A stretch of 9,486 bases of DNA, taken from Bacteriovoracaceae bacterium (GTDB taxonomy: Bacteria > Bdellovibrionota > UBA1018). How positions within the stretch are numbered: position 1 is the stretch's first letter; each line of letters opens with the position of its first letter. Location: contig JAHFAB010000048.1 in the NCBI GenBank assembly GCA_023250795.1, forward strand, positions 1-9,486, written 5' to 3'. This document shows positions 1 through 6,019 of this stretch, piece by piece. The translations under genes were made by a program, and so were the position numbers. Under the pieces are notes generated by a model. The model was not told the DNA's origin. It made no database searches and saw only the letters and a program-made list of their open reading frames with translations.

Positions 1-38
1 TTAGTATGAATAACAGAGAACTTATATAGCAATGCATT

Positions 39-98
39 ATGGTAGGGCAATGGACATGGACTGACATGGTGTGTTATGGTGTGCGCTGTTTATATAAC
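39..98 (+). promoter_or_regulatory. Putative promoter with tandem, helically phased ATGG repeats (candidate SARP/OmpR-type operator)
   Basis: ATGG occurs at 39, 50, 56, 66 and 76. The last three copies are exactly 10 bp apart and the first two are 11 bp apart. The two rightmost extend to a perfect 8-bp repeat, ATGGTGTG, at 66-73 and 76-83; a second repeat, GACATGG, lies at 53-59 and 63-69. An AT-rich -10-like block (TATATA at 91-96, or TATAAC at 93-98) follows the last repeat by 7-8 bp, and no convincing -35 box is present where it should be (about 68-75). Known OmpR/PhoB and SARP winged-helix activators bind tandem direct repeats of about 10-11 bp period that overlap or replace the -35 element, in SARPs about 8 bp upstream of the -10. 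The gene just downstream encodes a protein with such a fold, so this is a candidate autoregulatory operator. The repeats are seen; the function is inferred. Confidence 0.42.
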
Positions 99-121
99 TG
101 ATATTAACAGGTATTGGCGCT

Positions 122-1525
122 ATGGAAATCCATTTGGCAAAAGAAATAGAATCCCTGGAGCAAAAGGGCAATTTTCTGGCCCTTTATCAAAAGCTTAGAC
201 CTCTTCCCGAAGAACGACTGACTCCTCAAACTTTGGCATCTTTCACTCGTGCAGCCGCATTTTTAGGGTATTTTGAAGAGGCAAAGTCTGGGTTTGATAA
301 GCTCCAAAATTTGTCGCTGAATCCGGAGTCTGAGATTATCCTCCTCCTTGCTCGAGCTCGTCTGGCGCGTATCAATGGGGGTTGGGATCAGGCCCGTATT
401 TATGCTGAAAGTGCTCTTTTGCGAGCACAAAGTCTTCAGAACTCTACTCTCATAGGTGATGCAAAATTTGCATTAGCTTCTGCGATAGTTGAGCTAGGCC
501 ATGTTTTCTTAGGTGCTAGTTTATTTCAGGAGCTTCGCAAGAATGAAGAACTTTCCTCCTATCGGCGGGGGTTAGCTGCTTTTAATGAGTCTTGGATTCT
601 CTGGGATCTCGGACAAGCTCAGAAAATTTCTATGGTTTCCTCACAGGTTCCTGCTGCATTTAGACCCAGGATCGAATTAGTAATGGCACTACTCAGTGGA
701 GATCTTGACCTCATAGAAAGCTGGGCTTTTCAGGGTCCTCCATTAGAAACTGCCCCAAGTGAAATTCCACTGATCACCCTTTTTCTGACCGAAGCTTTTG
801 TCGTATTCGGTTTAACAAAAAAACACGCTCCATGGTTAAGAGAGCGTCTTAAAGCAGAGATCCTCAGTGAAAACCCGTTGGAACGTGCGGTGGCTTCCCG
901 CTGCCTCAAGCTCTTGGGGGATTCTGTTGAAATAGAGAAATATCAAACTCAGCATTGGAGAGAGTTTCTAAGAATTACTTTTCTTGATTTTTTACTCAAA
1001 GCTCAATCCGGCTCTACTCATCTCAAAGAGTTTTGGCAGTGTGAAATAGCTCCAGTCTTAGACGAACACCATTTGCAGACGCCCCTCCTTCCTTCTTTGT
1101 ATAATAAAAAGTTTATCCCGGCCACATCTTGGGAAAAAGCGTTTTCAAAATTTTGTAAAATCGAATCGACTCTGCTTCCTAAAAATATAAACCCCGTCGA
1201 GCTTGTTACTTTGTTAGAATCTTCTTTGCAGCTCGTCTGGTCTAAAAATGGTCAAAAACATTCACTTTGTTTGAAAAAATATCCTGTTTCATGGAAACTT
1301 CTCAACGTTTTAGCGGGGAGCGCTGGGAGAAAAACGGAGAAATCTTACATTCATCACCAGCTCACAGCTTCCAGATACCAACCAGATCTCCACGACAATA
1401 GGTTACATCAGCTCTTGAGGCGGCTTTCCAGTCTCCTAAAAAAACAGGGTTGTCCTCCCCTTTGGTGTTTACCAGGAGATAACCATATTTTGTTGCTTAA
1501 AAAAATAGAGGTTTTGGTTCAATGA
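122..1525 (+). CDS. TPR-like protein with C-terminal winged-helix DNA-binding domain (probable one-component transcriptional regulator)
   Basis: A soluble 467-residue protein without signal peptide or membrane segments. Residues about 5-300 are alpha-helical with TPR-like pairs; the clearest lie around 70-145, with the alanine/leucine spacing and small-residue turns typical of such repeats. Residues about 368-462 fit an OmpR/PhoB (Trans_reg_C) winged helix: a short N-terminal sheet, a helix at 389-400, a probable recognition helix at about 424-441 (HDNRLHQLLRRLSSLLKK), then a wing ending in PGDNHILL, equivalent to the G-x-G-Y-x-L turn. SARP regulators combine the same two domains but carry the winged helix first; here it is last. 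No receiver domain or phospho-acceptor is visible, so a signal probably binds the TPR part. It overlaps the protease gene by ATGA, so the two are translated together. The start at 122 has only a weak Shine-Dalgarno (AGG at 109-111). The fold is inferred by eye; targets are unknown. Confidence 0.75.
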   Translation: MEIHLAKEIESLEQKGNFLALYQKLRPLPEERLTPQTLASFTRAAAFLGYFEEAKSGFDKLQNLSLNPESEIILLLARARLARINGGWDQARIYAESALLRAQSLQNSTLIGDAKFALASAIVELGHVFLGASLFQELRKNEELSSYRRGLAAFNESWILWDLGQAQKISMVSSQVPAAFRPRIELVMALLSGDLDLIESWAFQGPPLETAPSEIPLITLFLTEAFVVFGLTKKHAPWLRERLKAEILSENPLERAVASRCLKLLGDSVEIEKYQTQHWREFLRITFLDFLLKAQSGSTHLKEFWQCEIAPVLDEHHLQTPLLPSLYNKKFIPATSWEKAFSKFCKIESTLLPKNINPVELVTLLESSLQLVWSKNGQKHSLCLKKYPVSWKLLNVLAGSAGRKTEKSYIHHQLTASRYQPDLHDNRLHQLLRRLSSLLKKQGCPPLWCLPGDNHILLLKKIEVLVQ

Positions 1526-3276
1526 AATGTAAAATCGGTGTTTTTTCTATCTTATTTTTCAGCCACTCTGCTTTTTCCGATAGGCCACCAAAAATAGATT
1601 TTTCTGAGGAGGGTGGCAATAAAGTCACTTTTGGTTTTTCTCAGCGTGAAGCCCCAGTGGAAATACCTTCTCTGGGTTTCGTTGAACTGATTCAGAACCC
1701 AAATACCACGGATCCTTTGGGGAGTCTGACTCGGATTTGTTTAGCTGATACGAAGCGTGATTGGTACATTACCGCCTCACATGTTTTGGATGATCAAAGA
1801 GAATTCTCCGCAGCGAATGGAAAAGCGCTCCATGTTGAAATGGACGATGACCTCATGGACCTTGCTCTGCTTTCTACAGAAAAAACTAACTCTCCTTGTG
1901 TTTCCCTTGCCCCTTTATTGAGTGTGGGGATTGTCTTCAATATAGGCTCTGCATTTCCCCAAGAACAAAGTGAGATTGAAATCGAAGCGATGAGTGATCC
2001 AACTACGAGAAAAATCCAATCTCATAGGATGAAAACAGTTCTTGCTAGCCACTTTCTCTCGGGCATCTCGGGACATGACGAAACTGGACCTCTGGTATCT
2101 TTACTGGCTCGAGGGATTCGTGGCCAGTCCGGTGGGGCTGTTTTTGGAGAACATGATATTTATGGAAATTTGGGATCTTACAGGACAGTGCCTTTATCTG
2201 GACGGCGTTTGTTAGGCATGATCCTTGCCGCAGATGACGAAGGACGTGAGATGGTTATTTTACCTGCACCTACAATTCAAAAACGTCTTGAAGATTATTT
2301 TTCAAAATCAAAACCCGATTTTGTCAATGAAGGAGAGTTCATTACAGGCGGTATTCGATATCTAAAAACCGGTGCGATCCATTATCGTACTTCGCTTCAC
2401 TCTTCTGGAACAGGACACCTCGGTGATGGTGGAAGAAGGAGTTCGAATCTAAGTACTCCTATCACTTCACTATCTACACCCAAGGCTGGGATCCGAGTTG
2501 GAGAAAAACTCTGGCTTGGAATTACAGAAAAAGATCCAATGTCTGGATGGGTGGAATATGAAGCGATTTCAAGTTTCTATCGCGAGAAACTTTCAAAGCC
2601 AGAAAATCTTCAAGGCATATATGAGACTCCAGGTGGAAAATTACAGTCCATTGGACTGCTAAAGAATTTAGGAATTCTACATATGTTGAATATTCCCGAT
2701 GGATTCACTGACGCATATCTAGAAAAATTCAATATCAGTACTGATGAAATGCTCCAAACTTACATGAGTGGTGGGGCTCACAAAGATAGTTTACTTCCCT
2801 GTGTTTCAACTTTGGGTTTTCTCAGAGAAAAAGGTCAGGATTTGAGCACGGGCGTCCTTGTGATTGTTTGTGAAGAGGATGGGCATGACGGGCTCTCTCA
2901 TTTCTTTGGACTCCATGTCATCGATCCTCTCAAGAAGGTCCACTCATTTTCGTTGGTTACTCAAATGAAGATCGGCTCGGTCTTAGAAAATGGTGTCAAC
3001 GATTTATCAGTGAAGGCTTTTTATTCAGAAAAAAATTCGGACATTAGATTTGGAAAAGACCGTCACTCCTATCTTTCCAAAGGGTACTCTTTTCTCAAAT
3101 CATTGGAGGATGGAAAATCCCTCAATAGAAGGGGACTGCGCGAATTTTATTCAACAGATTTTTCTGCCCGATTAGAGCGGTGGGGTGGGTATCATCTCAT
3201 AAATAAAAACTGGGTCGTTGAGGGACCAGCATCTATGTCTGGTATCTATGTAATTCAGAAGGGACTGGGTCGTTGA
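1522..3276 (+). CDS. Exported trypsin-like (S1-type) serine protease with uncharacterised C-terminal region
   Basis: A 584-residue protein with an N-terminal signal peptide (about residues 1-19: Lys at 2 and 4, hydrophobic core, probable cleavage after AFS), so it acts in the periplasm or outside the cell. A chymotrypsin-fold triad is visible in the right order and spacing: His87 in WYITASHVL (the family's TAAHC box), Asp113 in DLALL, and Ser203 in GQSGGAV (the GDSGGP box). Gln precedes the nucleophile in place of the common Asp. The protease domain spans about 45-265. Residues about 270-584 match nothing I recognise and contain no membrane anchor; they could be a substrate-binding or exosite domain. 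The start overlaps the stop of the upstream regulator gene (ATGA) and has a purine-rich Shine-Dalgarno (TAGAGG at 1506-1511), indicating one operon. The last four residues come from a 13-bp repeat also present at 3209-3221, so the C-terminus may be altered. The substrate is unknown. Confidence 0.82.
   Translation: MKCKIGVFSILFFSHSAFSDRPPKIDFSEEGGNKVTFGFSQREAPVEIPSLGFVELIQNPNTTDPLGSLTRICLADTKRDWYITASHVLDDQREFSAANGKALHVEMDDDLMDLALLSTEKTNSPCVSLAPLLSVGIVFNIGSAFPQEQSEIEIEAMSDPTTRKIQSHRMKTVLASHFLSGISGHDETGPLVSLLARGIRGQSGGAVFGEHDIYGNLGSYRTVPLSGRRLLGMILAADDEGREMVILPAPTIQKRLEDYFSKSKPDFVNEGEFITGGIRYLKTGAIHYRTSLHSSGTGHLGDGGRRSSNLSTPITSLSTPKAGIRVGEKLWLGITEKDPMSGWVEYEAISSFYREKLSKPENLQGIYETPGGKLQSIGLLKNLGILHMLNIPDGFTDAYLEKFNISTDEMLQTYMSGGAHKDSLLPCVSTLGFLREKGQDLSTGVLVIVCEEDGHDGLSHFFGLHVIDPLKKVHSFSLVTQMKIGSVLENGVNDLSVKAFYSEKNSDIRFGKDRHSYLSKGYSFLKSLEDGKSLNRRGLREFYSTDFSARLERWGGYHLINKNWVVEGPASMSGIYVIQKGLGR
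3209..3276. repeat. 13-bp direct repeat (two copies, 55 bp apart) at the 3' end of the protease gene
   Basis: The 13-mer ACTGGGTCGTTGA occurs at 3209-3221 and again at 3264-3276. The first copy is read within Asn-Trp-Val-Val-Glu. The second is read in another frame as Leu-Gly-Arg-stop, so the stop codon of the protease gene lies inside it. A perfect 13-bp match this close is unlikely by chance. It suggests a short local duplication or template switch that reset the end of the reading frame. Confidence 0.7.
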
Positions 3277-3329
3277 TGAAAAATAGTATGTTCGGATTGT
3301 CTTAGTTCAGTAGCATCTCATTTGCCCCC

Positions 3330-3358
3330 TTTACTTTTTCAGACAGCTTAGCGATAGT
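3330..3358 (+). promoter_or_regulatory. Weak candidate sigma-70 promoter for the uracil-DNA glycosylase gene
   Basis: TTTACT (3330-3335) and GATAGT (3353-3358) each match four of six consensus positions and are 17 bp apart. Transcription would start at or within a few bases of the ATG at 3366, giving a leaderless message and explaining the lack of a Shine-Dalgarno. Matches this weak can arise by chance. Confidence 0.22.
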
Positions 3359-3365
3359 TCACTCC

Positions 3366-4040
3366 ATGGAAAATAATCGCTACTCATCTTTAGAAGGGTT
3401 TTTGCCCAAGCGAGCCCTTTTGATGAAGAAAAAGGCACGGCTGAGTGAATGCCAAGGCGAAAGTCTTGAACAAATCCATGCAGATCTTAATAACTGTACG
3501 CGTTGTAAACTTTGCGCGGAGCGAAAAACGATCGTTTTCGGAGAAGGAAATCCTAAGGCAGAATTAGTATTCGTGGGGGAAGGCCCTGGAGAGCAGGAGG
3601 ATTTGCAAGGTCGTCCTTTTGTGGGACGCGCTGGCCAGCTTCTAGACAAGATGATTGAGGCGATGGGTCTTAGGAGAGAGCAAGTCTATATAGCCAATGT
3701 TGTCAAATGTCGCCCTCCCGGGAATCGAAATCCAGAGCCCGATGAGATCACAAGCTGCAGTCCGTTTCTCCATCGACAGCTGGAAGCGATCAAACCCAAA
3801 GTGATTGTTGCACTGGGTAAATTTGCAGTTCAAACACTTTTGCAATCTGAAGAAAAAATTTCCCAACTGCGGGGACAGTTTGTTACTTTTAGGGGGATGC
3901 AATTGATGCCCACGTACCATCCAGCATATTTGTTACGTAATCCACCCGCAAAGAAAGAGGTCTGGGAGGATCTTCAGAAAGTGGCTGGATTTATGGGGCT
4001 TGAGATTCCAAAAAGAGCGGCTCAAAATCAAAGAGTATAA
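3366..4040 (+). CDS. Family 4 (Udg4, UdgA-type) uracil-DNA glycosylase with [4Fe-4S] cluster
   Basis: Removes uracil from DNA in the cytoplasm, the first step of base-excision repair of deaminated cytosine or misincorporated dUMP. The four cluster cysteines of family 4 are visible: Cys44 and Cys47 (CTRC), Cys115 (VKCRPPGNR) and Cys131 (TSCSPF), with the usual 16-residue step between the last two. Uracil-pocket motif GEGPGEQED is at 71-79, followed by QGRPFVGRAGQLLD, and the second active-site motif HPAYLLRNP is at 185-193. The core runs from about 33 to 208; at 224 residues the protein is slightly longer than the minimal family because of about 30 extra N-terminal residues. The start is uncertain: neither ATG 3366 nor the in-frame ATG at 3423 has a Shine-Dalgarno, and 3366 may be leaderless. 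A STAS-like gene follows after 17 bases and is probably co-transcribed. Confidence 0.95.
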   Translation: MENNRYSSLEGFLPKRALLMKKKARLSECQGESLEQIHADLNNCTRCKLCAERKTIVFGEGNPKAELVFVGEGPGEQEDLQGRPFVGRAGQLLDKMIEAMGLRREQVYIANVVKCRPPGNRNPEPDEITSCSPFLHRQLEAIKPKVIVALGKFAVQTLLQSEEKISQLRGQFVTFRGMQLMPTYHPAYLLRNPPAKKEVWEDLQKVAGFMGLEIPKRAAQNQRV

Positions 4041-4057
4041 TTGAAAGGGAAAATATC

Positions 4058-4537
4058 TTGCTTAAAGTGACGAAGGAACAAAAAGGGAAAGTTTTGGTCG
4101 TACATTTTTCTGGAACCATCGAGGAAAATGAAGATTTTGAGGCACTGATCGGTGATGTGCAAAAAGAAATCCATGAAGAAATCCAAGTTTACACCAAAGG
4201 GGTGAGCCGAATTAACTCGATGGGTGTGAGAAATTGGATTAAGTATTTTCAGACTCTAGCTGCTGAGAAGATAAAAATCCGATTTTTTGAGTGTTCTACA
4301 ACTATTGTTCAACAAATTAATCTGATCTCCAATTTTACAGCTGGGGGGATCGTCGAATCCATTTATGCCCCCTTTGTTTGTGAGGGTTGTGGTGGAGAGT
4401 TGCTGGGCTTGTTTCAAGCTAAAGAGCTAATAAAAATGAATTTAGAAGTTCCCGATCAGAAATGTGGGAAGTGTGGTGGAAATGCTGTGTTTGACGATTT
4501 ACCCAGGGAGTATTTTGGATTTTTATCAAGAGCCTAA
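4058..4537 (+). CDS. STAS-like domain protein with C-terminal zinc ribbon (TTG start)
   Basis: A cytoplasmic 159-residue protein. Residues about 8-95 fit a STAS fold, as in anti-sigma-factor antagonists: a beta strand (VLVVHFSGT), helix, strand, then INSMGVRNW at 52-60, which aligns with the conserved DSSG loop. Ser54 is in the position of the regulatory phosphoserine of SpoIIAA-type proteins. The C-terminal part carries two Cys-x2-Cys pairs (Cys108/Cys111 and Cys136/Cys139), predicted to bind one zinc. Proteins of this layout, ending in a D-D-x-P-x-x-Y-F-x-F-L motif as here, are familiar to me from delta-proteobacteria and relatives, but I know of no proven function. The start is TTG at 4058, supported by the Shine-Dalgarno GAAAGGGA at 4043-4050 and by the position of the first strand. 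It follows the glycosylase gene by 17 bp and overlaps the convergent LysR gene by 12 bp. No partner kinase or sigma factor is adjacent. Confidence 0.75.
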   Translation: MLKVTKEQKGKVLVVHFSGTIEENEDFEALIGDVQKEIHEEIQVYTKGVSRINSMGVRNWIKYFQTLAAEKIKIRFFECSTTIVQQINLISNFTAGGIVESIYAPFVCEGCGGELLGLFQAKELIKMNLEVPDQKCGKCGGNAVFDDLPREYFGFLSRA

Positions 4538-5302
4538 AAGCCCAGAGATTTTTCCCCAGAGATGTGATGAAAATCGATCTTGAGCTATCAGATAGACAGG
4601 ATGTGCACTAGGAGAAGTTTTACGAGGATAAATTTGAGAGGGGACGACTCCTTCACCCCCAAATCGCATCAGCCATTGTTTTCTGGCATCCAGAGAATTG
4701 CTGACAAAGAGTTTTTCCGATTTTAGTTTTTTGAGTTGATCGATTTGAGATCCGAATTCAAAAGTACTGAGAACCTTTGTGTTTTTATTTTTTCCTTGCA
4801 GATCTAGGTTTTGAAATCCCAATTCTTTTATAAATTTATATTTTTTCTTACCAGGCATCCTGAGAGTAAAGATCAAAGCTAGATCACCCTTTAGAAAAAG
4901 CTCTTCGAGTCGATTGAGGTCGTGGATTTCTAATTCTAAAATTTTTAGAGAATTCGTTTGGAGTAGCGTTTGACAATACTGAAGTGCAATGGGGATCATT
5001 CCTTCGAGAGCGCCTACTTTGATATGCGAAGGTTCAGAGGATTTGACTAATCCATCGAGTTCTTGATCTATGAAATGAACTAATTTCGAATAGACTTCTG
5101 CCAATCTATAAGCGGCTGGCATCCATGCAGATTTTCGTCGGGCTTCACGGTCTAAGAGAGTGAGTTTGAGTTGCGATTCAATCTTCAAAATAATGCGTGA
5201 AAGTTGTGGTTGGCTAAGCCCAATGTGAGTCGAAGCAGTAGAAAGATTAGAATAGGCCACAGCTCTGCTTAGGACGGAGAGTTCGTAGTAAAGAGTGAAC
5301 AT
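4526..5302 (-). CDS. LysR-type transcriptional regulator, short form
   Basis: A 258-residue protein with an N-terminal LysR-type helix-turn-helix (about 4-62). The core has the family pattern of Ala/Ser-rich first helix (STASTHIGLS), turn and recognition helix QPQLSRIILKIE at 31-42, followed by LLDRE, the usual L-F-x-R box. A linker helix covers about 63-88 and the effector domain starts at about 93 (IKVGALEGMI). The total is roughly 40 residues below the usual 290-310, and the second half of the effector domain is Lys-rich and weakly conserved, so the ligand pocket may be reduced or divergent. ATG 5302 is chosen because the helix-turn-helix begins at the normal distance from it; no good Shine-Dalgarno precedes it. 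Its 3' end overlaps the STAS gene by 12 bp. It is divergent from the secreted-protein gene at 5472, the natural first candidate target because LysR proteins often control divergent neighbours. Confidence 0.82.
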   Translation of the reverse strand: MFTLYYELSVLSRAVAYSNLSTASTHIGLSQPQLSRIILKIESQLKLTLLDREARRKSAWMPAAYRLAEVYSKLVHFIDQELDGLVKSSEPSHIKVGALEGMIPIALQYCQTLLQTNSLKILELEIHDLNRLEELFLKGDLALIFTLRMPGKKKYKFIKELGFQNLDLQGKNKNTKVLSTFEFGSQIDQLKKLKSEKLFVSNSLDARKQWLMRFGGEGVVPSQIYPRKTSPSAHPVYLIAQDRFSSHLWGKISGLLGS

Positions 5303-5471
5303 CTTGAGGGCATGAGATAGCAGAGTTTTATATGCATGGAAAGAATATTAAGTTGCGTATTATGTATTTAACAAAGAATGAACACAGGGCTATTTGACTA
5401 CCCAAGCGGCGCAATCAAGCGAAGCGTAAACAGAGGGCCGGAAAGGCTCTCACTCAAAGGGGAGTAATCTT
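5303..5471. promoter_or_regulatory. Divergent intergenic region between the LysR gene and the secreted-protein gene
   Basis: These 169 bp must hold the promoters of both divergent genes. No strong sigma-70 box pair is visible. TTGACT (5394-5399) resembles a -35 for the plus strand but has no -10 at the right distance. AT-rich blocks lie at 5341-5376. AAGCG is repeated at 5404, 5417 and 5422, possibly an operator. A 5'-UTR hairpin and a strong Shine-Dalgarno occupy 5433-5464. Confidence 0.35.
5433..5451 (+). promoter_or_regulatory. 5'-UTR stem-loop directly upstream of the ribosome binding site
   Basis: GAGGGCC (5433-5439) pairs with GGCTCTC (5445-5451) around the five-base loop GGAAA, giving a 7-bp stem with one G-U pair. 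It ends 7 bases before the strong Shine-Dalgarno GGGGAG (5459-5464), which itself is 7 bases from ATG 5472. No U-run follows, so this is not a terminator. A 5' hairpin beside an exposed ribosome site could protect an abundant mRNA or bind a regulator; the role is inferred. Confidence 0.5.
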
Positions 5472-5942
5472 ATGAAACACTTAGTAACAGCAATGATCGT
5501 AATGGGAACTAGCTCATTTGCAATGGCAGATGGCTTCAAATGTGAAACACGTGATGGGGATTTGGTTGTGAAAGTTTATAACCATGTTCAGCCAGAAGAA
5601 GGAACACGCAATGGCGCAGTGATGGTCATTTCTGACAAAAACGTTCAACTGGGAAGAAAAACCATTGCTCGTTTTACAGATGTCAATTCGACACTCAAGA
5701 GCAAAGGCGCTCTTTATATGGCTAAAGTAGACCTTCGTTTTGCCGATAGCAGACGAAAAGGTGAGCTCATTGGTGGAACCAAGCTTGGACAATTGGCCAA
5801 CATCTCTCTTGATGTGGATTTCAAATACAATCGTCCACTCGAAGATGGCGAAGAGACCACAGGCGAGTTGGTATTAGACAAGCGAAACGGCGACAGCATC
5901 ACTCTAGATGTGGATTGCGTTCGTTACTTGAAATCAGAGTAA
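5472..5942 (+). CDS. Small secreted/periplasmic protein, probably a single disulfide-linked beta domain
   Basis: A 156-residue protein with a clear signal peptide (residues 1-19, FAMA followed by Asp20), giving a mature protein of about 137 residues with exactly two cysteines, Cys24 and Cys149, near its two ends. They probably form one disulfide joining the N- and C-terminal strands. The mature part alternates hydrophobic and polar residues (DLVVKVYNH, NGAVMVISD, SITLDVDCVRY) as in a beta-sandwich or barrel, and has no membrane segment or lipobox. It resembles small secreted hypotheticals I associate with Bdellovibrionota, but I cannot name a family or function. It has the best Shine-Dalgarno in the window, a 5' hairpin, a tandem stop (TAA TAG at 5940-5945) and a strong terminator, which together suggest a monocistronic, highly expressed gene. 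The divergent LysR gene may regulate it. Confidence 0.8.
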   Translation: MKHLVTAMIVMGTSSFAMADGFKCETRDGDLVVKVYNHVQPEEGTRNGAVMVISDKNVQLGRKTIARFTDVNSTLKSKGALYMAKVDLRFADSRRKGELIGGTKLGQLANISLDVDFKYNRPLEDGEETTGELVLDKRNGDSITLDVDCVRYLKSE

Positions 5943-5976
5943 TAGCATAGAATTACTAATCAGGTGATTCTTAAAT

Positions 5977-6019
5977 AAAACGGCTAACTCTTTCAATGGA
6001 GTTGGCCGTTTTATTTTGT
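5977..6019. terminator. Bidirectional rho-independent terminator between convergent genes
   Basis: A 14-base arm AAAACGGCTAACTC (5977-5990) pairs with GAGTTGGCCGTTTT (5999-6012) with one wobble, around an 8-base loop. The plus strand continues with TTTTATTTTGT, and the minus strand also runs into a U-rich stretch because the arm begins with AAAA preceded by TTAAAT. It therefore serves both the secreted-protein gene ending at 5942 and the minus-strand membrane protein gene, whose stop codon (6011-6013) lies at the edge of the stem. Confidence 0.9.

Noticed and set aside
31..38. Short palindrome AATGCATT
   Set aside because: An 8-bp palindrome in AT-rich DNA is common by chance and has no partner site.
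3276..3305. Nine-codon ORF starting at the protease stop (TGATG overlap)
   Set aside because: It is very short and has no ribosome site; the overlap arises inside the 13-bp repeat and is most likely accidental.
3380..3920. Two ~90-codon minus-strand frames opposite the uracil-DNA glycosylase gene
   Set aside because: They are antisense shadows of a gene with clear catalytic and cluster motifs; the products are of random composition.
4541..4563. CCCAGAGAT repeated at 4541-4549 and 4555-4563, near the convergent gene ends
   Set aside because: Both copies lie in the coding sequence for the end of the LysR protein; there is no inverted structure or U-run, so it is not a terminator or a clear regulatory site.
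5394..5399. TTGACT as a -35 box for the secreted-protein gene
   Set aside because: No acceptable -10 hexamer occurs 16-18 bp downstream; the sequence there is GC-rich.
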